A DNA stretch of 35,062 nucleotides, from the NCBI GenBank assembly GCA_964495805.1, contig CAZBWV010000101.1:1-35062 (forward strand), in the 5' to 3' direction. The DNA is from JALXCH01 sp964495805. Its GTDB lineage: Bacteria; Calditrichota; Calditrichia; RBG-13-44-9. Below the pieces are notes generated by a model. It was not told the origin of the DNA, searched no databases, and worked only from the letters and a program-made list of their open reading frames with translations. How positions within the stretch are numbered: the first letter of the stretch is position 1; each line of letters starts with the position of its first letter. Below are positions 33,688 through 35,062 of the stretch, one piece after another. A program made the translations under genes and the position numbers.

Positions 33688-34407
33688 CTATCCGTTTTCT
33701 TCCTCGTCCAGCCAGACTAAAATTCGTCCACAATATTCACACGTATAGAGCCGATTAAGTTCCCGAATTTCCACAATTTTCTGAGGCGGAATGGTGGAAT
33801 AGCACCCGCCGCAAGAATTGCGCTTAATCGGTACCACCGCCAGCCCACCTTTTGCTTTACGAATGCGTTCGTACTGACGCAGAAGCCGTTCATCAATTTC
33901 TGCTACCACTTTTTCCCGCTCCGCGGCCAGACGGGCTTCTTCTGCTCTGGTCTGCTGAATAATCTCATCCAGCTCTTTTTTATATTCATTGAGCTGTTCT
34001 TCCAGTCGGGCAATTTCGCTGTCTAATTCTTCAATGGATTTTTTGTATTCTTCCTCTTCTTCCAGGGACTGAAGGATTTTATTTTCCAGCTCCTTGATTT
34101 CCATGGTCTTCGTGTCAATCTCCAGGGAAATGGCATCGTATTCTTTGTTGGTTTTTACCTGGTAGAGCTGTTCCTCGTATTTCTTTAACATTTCCTTACC
34201 GGCATCAATCTCCGCCTGGAACATGCGCCGATCAGCTTCCCCTTTGGCCAGTTTCTCCTCCAGTTCCTTCTTCCGTGCTGTTTTTTCCCGATATTCTTCT
34301 TCTGCCTCCTCAATCATCATGGGCAAATCGCCCTTTTGAAGCTGCAGTTCATCGAATCGCGTGTCAATCTGCTGCAACTTCACCAAACGTTCAACTACCT
34401 GTTTCAA
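33688..34407 (-). CDS. COG1579 coiled-coil protein with C4-type zinc ribbon
   Basis: 239 residues. A long Glu/Lys-rich coiled coil (about 5-185) leads to a C-terminal zinc ribbon with CGGC (199-202) and CEYC (223-226). COG1579 proteins are widespread and poorly understood; a nucleic-acid role is proposed from the zinc ribbon, and neighbours of RNase P RNA genes have been noted in several lineages. TTG 34407 is the start because AAGGAGG sits 6 nt before it; reading up to GTG 34446 would run through a terminator hairpin. The stop codon is 1-2 nt from the mature RNase P RNA, so the RNA is either processed from this transcript or started inside the gene. Confidence 0.88.
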   Translation of the reverse strand: MKQVVERLVKLQQIDTRFDELQLQKGDLPMMIEEAEEEYREKTARKKELEEKLAKGEADRRMFQAEIDAGKEMLKKYEEQLYQVKTNKEYDAISLEIDTKTMEIKELENKILQSLEEEEEYKKSIEELDSEIARLEEQLNEYKKELDEIIQQTRAEEARLAAEREKVVAEIDERLLRQYERIRKAKGGLAVVPIKRNSCGGCYSTIPPQKIVEIRELNRLYTCEYCGRILVWLDEEENG

Positions 34408-34433
34408 TTTAACCTCCTTATGAATTTTAAGAT

Positions 34434-34469
34434 AAAAAAAATGCACTCATCGGATGTTGAGTGCATTTT
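34434..34469 (-). terminator. Intrinsic terminator after the tRNA gene
   Basis: ATGCACTCA (34441-34449) and TGAGTGCAT (34458-34466) form a 9-bp stem with an 8-nt loop, extendable through A/T pairs, followed on the minus strand by seven T (34440-34434). It stops transcription of the tRNA gene before the COG1579 gene. On the plus strand only four T follow, so it is much weaker that way. Confidence 0.75.
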
Positions 34470-34550
34470 AAAATTACCGGATTTGTGTGTATTGTGAAAT
34501 CGTTTTCCCGATTCCAGGTAAAACTTTCAAGAACCGCCTCCTGTTTTTTG

Positions 34551-34624
34551 TGGGCCCACCAGGACTCGAACCTGGGACCAGTCGATTATGAGTCGACTGC
34601 TCTAACCAACTGAGCTATGGGCCC
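34551..34624 (-). tRNA. tRNA with CAU anticodon (Ile2-type or elongator Met)
   Basis: A 74-nt cloverleaf: acceptor GGGCCCA/TGGGCCC (7 bp), discriminator A at 34551, D-arm AGCTCAGTTGGTTAGAGCA, anticodon stem GTCGA/TCGAC with loop CTCATAA (anticodon CAU, complement at 34588-34590), and T-arm CCAGGTTCGAGTCCTGG. The 3' CCA is not encoded. The loop and the GGTC variable segment fit isoleucine tRNA that needs lysidine (k2C) as well as elongator methionine tRNA. The acceptor start GG and no A-start mismatch rule out initiator tRNA. Which of the two it is needs the identity model. Confidence 0.95.
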
Positions 34625-34638
34625 GTTTCCACAGCTGA

Positions 34639-34669
34639 CAAATTTAGATTTTAACTGAAATAAAATCAA
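34639..34669 (-). promoter_or_regulatory. Candidate Bacteroidetes-type promoter for the tRNA gene
   Basis: Minus-strand TTGA (34669-34666), a 19-nt spacer, then TAAATTTG (34646-34639). This matches the TTG ... N19 ... TAnnTTTG pattern of Bacteroidetes housekeeping promoters and ends about 15 nt before the mature tRNA. It supports an FCB-group host, although a motif match in AT-rich DNA is not proof. Confidence 0.5.
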
Positions 34670-34744
34670 GCCGTTTTTGTTTCTTTAATAATTTAACTGC
34701 GGGTTCAGAAAAATTTTAAACAGTTGAATGATTATTCTGATTAA

Positions 34745-35062
34745 AATTCTTTTTCAGACAGGATGAACAGGATTGTGCAGGATAAAACGTCAGAAATCAT
34801 TCTGTCAAAATTAAGTAGTGTCTATGCTATTGCGATCGGTATGATTCTACCACCCACTCTTTCATTCACACCGGGGCTTCAGCCCGGTGGTACGAACCAC
34901 CTTTGCGAAAACCGTTGAAACGGTTTTCTTGCTGTTTTTCGGTTTCCAAACACCGGGCTAAAGCCGCGGTGTGAATCAATATTCAGGTTTTCGGATACAG
35001 CAAAATCGTCAATCATTAATCCTGTTCCATCCTGTACATCCTGTCCAAAGATTCTTTTTTCA
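34745..35062. repeat. Nested inverted-repeat element, intergenic, reaching the window edge
   Basis: The outer arms are clusters of ACAGGAT-type repeats: three copies at 34758-34782 and the reverse-complement form at 35019-35045, each next to ATTCTTTTT-like sequence. Inside is a 26-nt inverted repeat, 34863-34888 with 34951-34976, matching at 24 of 26, each arm itself holding a CCGGGCT/AGCCCGG palindrome. At the centre a 10-bp hairpin GAAAACCGTT/AACGGTTTTC (34907-34928). This structure has no coding potential and resembles REP/MITE-type elements seen in several genomes. The right end may continue outside the window. Confidence 0.75.

Noticed and set aside
34408..34446. Extended start (GTG 34446) for the COG1579 protein
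   Set aside because: It would translate a terminator hairpin and T-run; TTG 34407 has AAGGAGG upstream.

Overview
This window looks like chromosomal DNA from a free-living Gram-negative bacterium. Evidence for the cell type is a TolC-type outer-membrane channel with a periplasmic adaptor and a MacB-type ABC pair, and a YfhO-type membrane protein. Two candidate promoters (upstream of the tRNA and of the YfhO gene) fit the TTG/TTTG ... TAnnTTTG pattern known from Bacteroidetes. A lineage in the FCB superphylum, possibly Calditrichota-like, is my best guess, held with low to moderate confidence. Shine-Dalgarno sites are clear for many genes and at least two genes appear to use TTG starts.

Layout. 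(1) 94-2163, plus strand: AcuI/YhdH-type oxidoreductase and a two-TM RCK potassium channel. (2) 2199-6046, minus strand: a glycosyltransferase and a large YfhO-like membrane protein, coupled by a TGATG overlap. (3) 6047-6422: AT-rich divergent promoter region. (4) 6423-26143, plus strand: a long run of about 16 genes with small gaps. It holds two glycosyltransferases, six phosphotransferase-fold (APH/choline-kinase-like) paralogues here called K1-K6, one ABC exporter half-transporter, a histidine kinase and response regulator, an HprK-like P-loop protein, a divergent RtcB homologue, then a C-rich 9-nt tandem repeat, a third glycosyltransferase and a small DUF5666-like protein. (5) 26229-31501, minus strand: a DUF5666-like secreted protein, TolC, HlyD-type adaptor, MacB-like ATPase and permease in one operon. 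(6) 31731-34624, minus strand: a small hypothetical gene, a methyltransferase, RNase P RNA, a COG1579 zinc-ribbon coiled-coil protein and a CAU-anticodon tRNA. A possible plus-strand small RNA lies at 32291-32384. (7) 34745-35062: a nested inverted-repeat element, cut by the window edge.

The most interesting part is region 4. K1 and K2 are short and keep the catalytic HGD motif. K3-K6 are about 110-130 residues longer, carry what looks like a second degenerate N-lobe, and have lost the catalytic Asp (HGS, HGA, HGT, HGS). All six replace the usual metal-binding Asn with Gln or His yet keep the later IDFD-type Asp. Their arrangement around one ABC exporter, glycosyltransferases, a two-component system, an HprK-like protein and an RtcB homologue lacking its usual metal Asp suggests an undescribed system. 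Assembly and export of a phosphorylated glycan, lipid or metabolite is one inference; the substrate cannot be read from sequence. The RNase P RNA is also unusual: its variable helices P3, P12 and P19 share one 15-nt motif, as if a palindromic element had spread into them.
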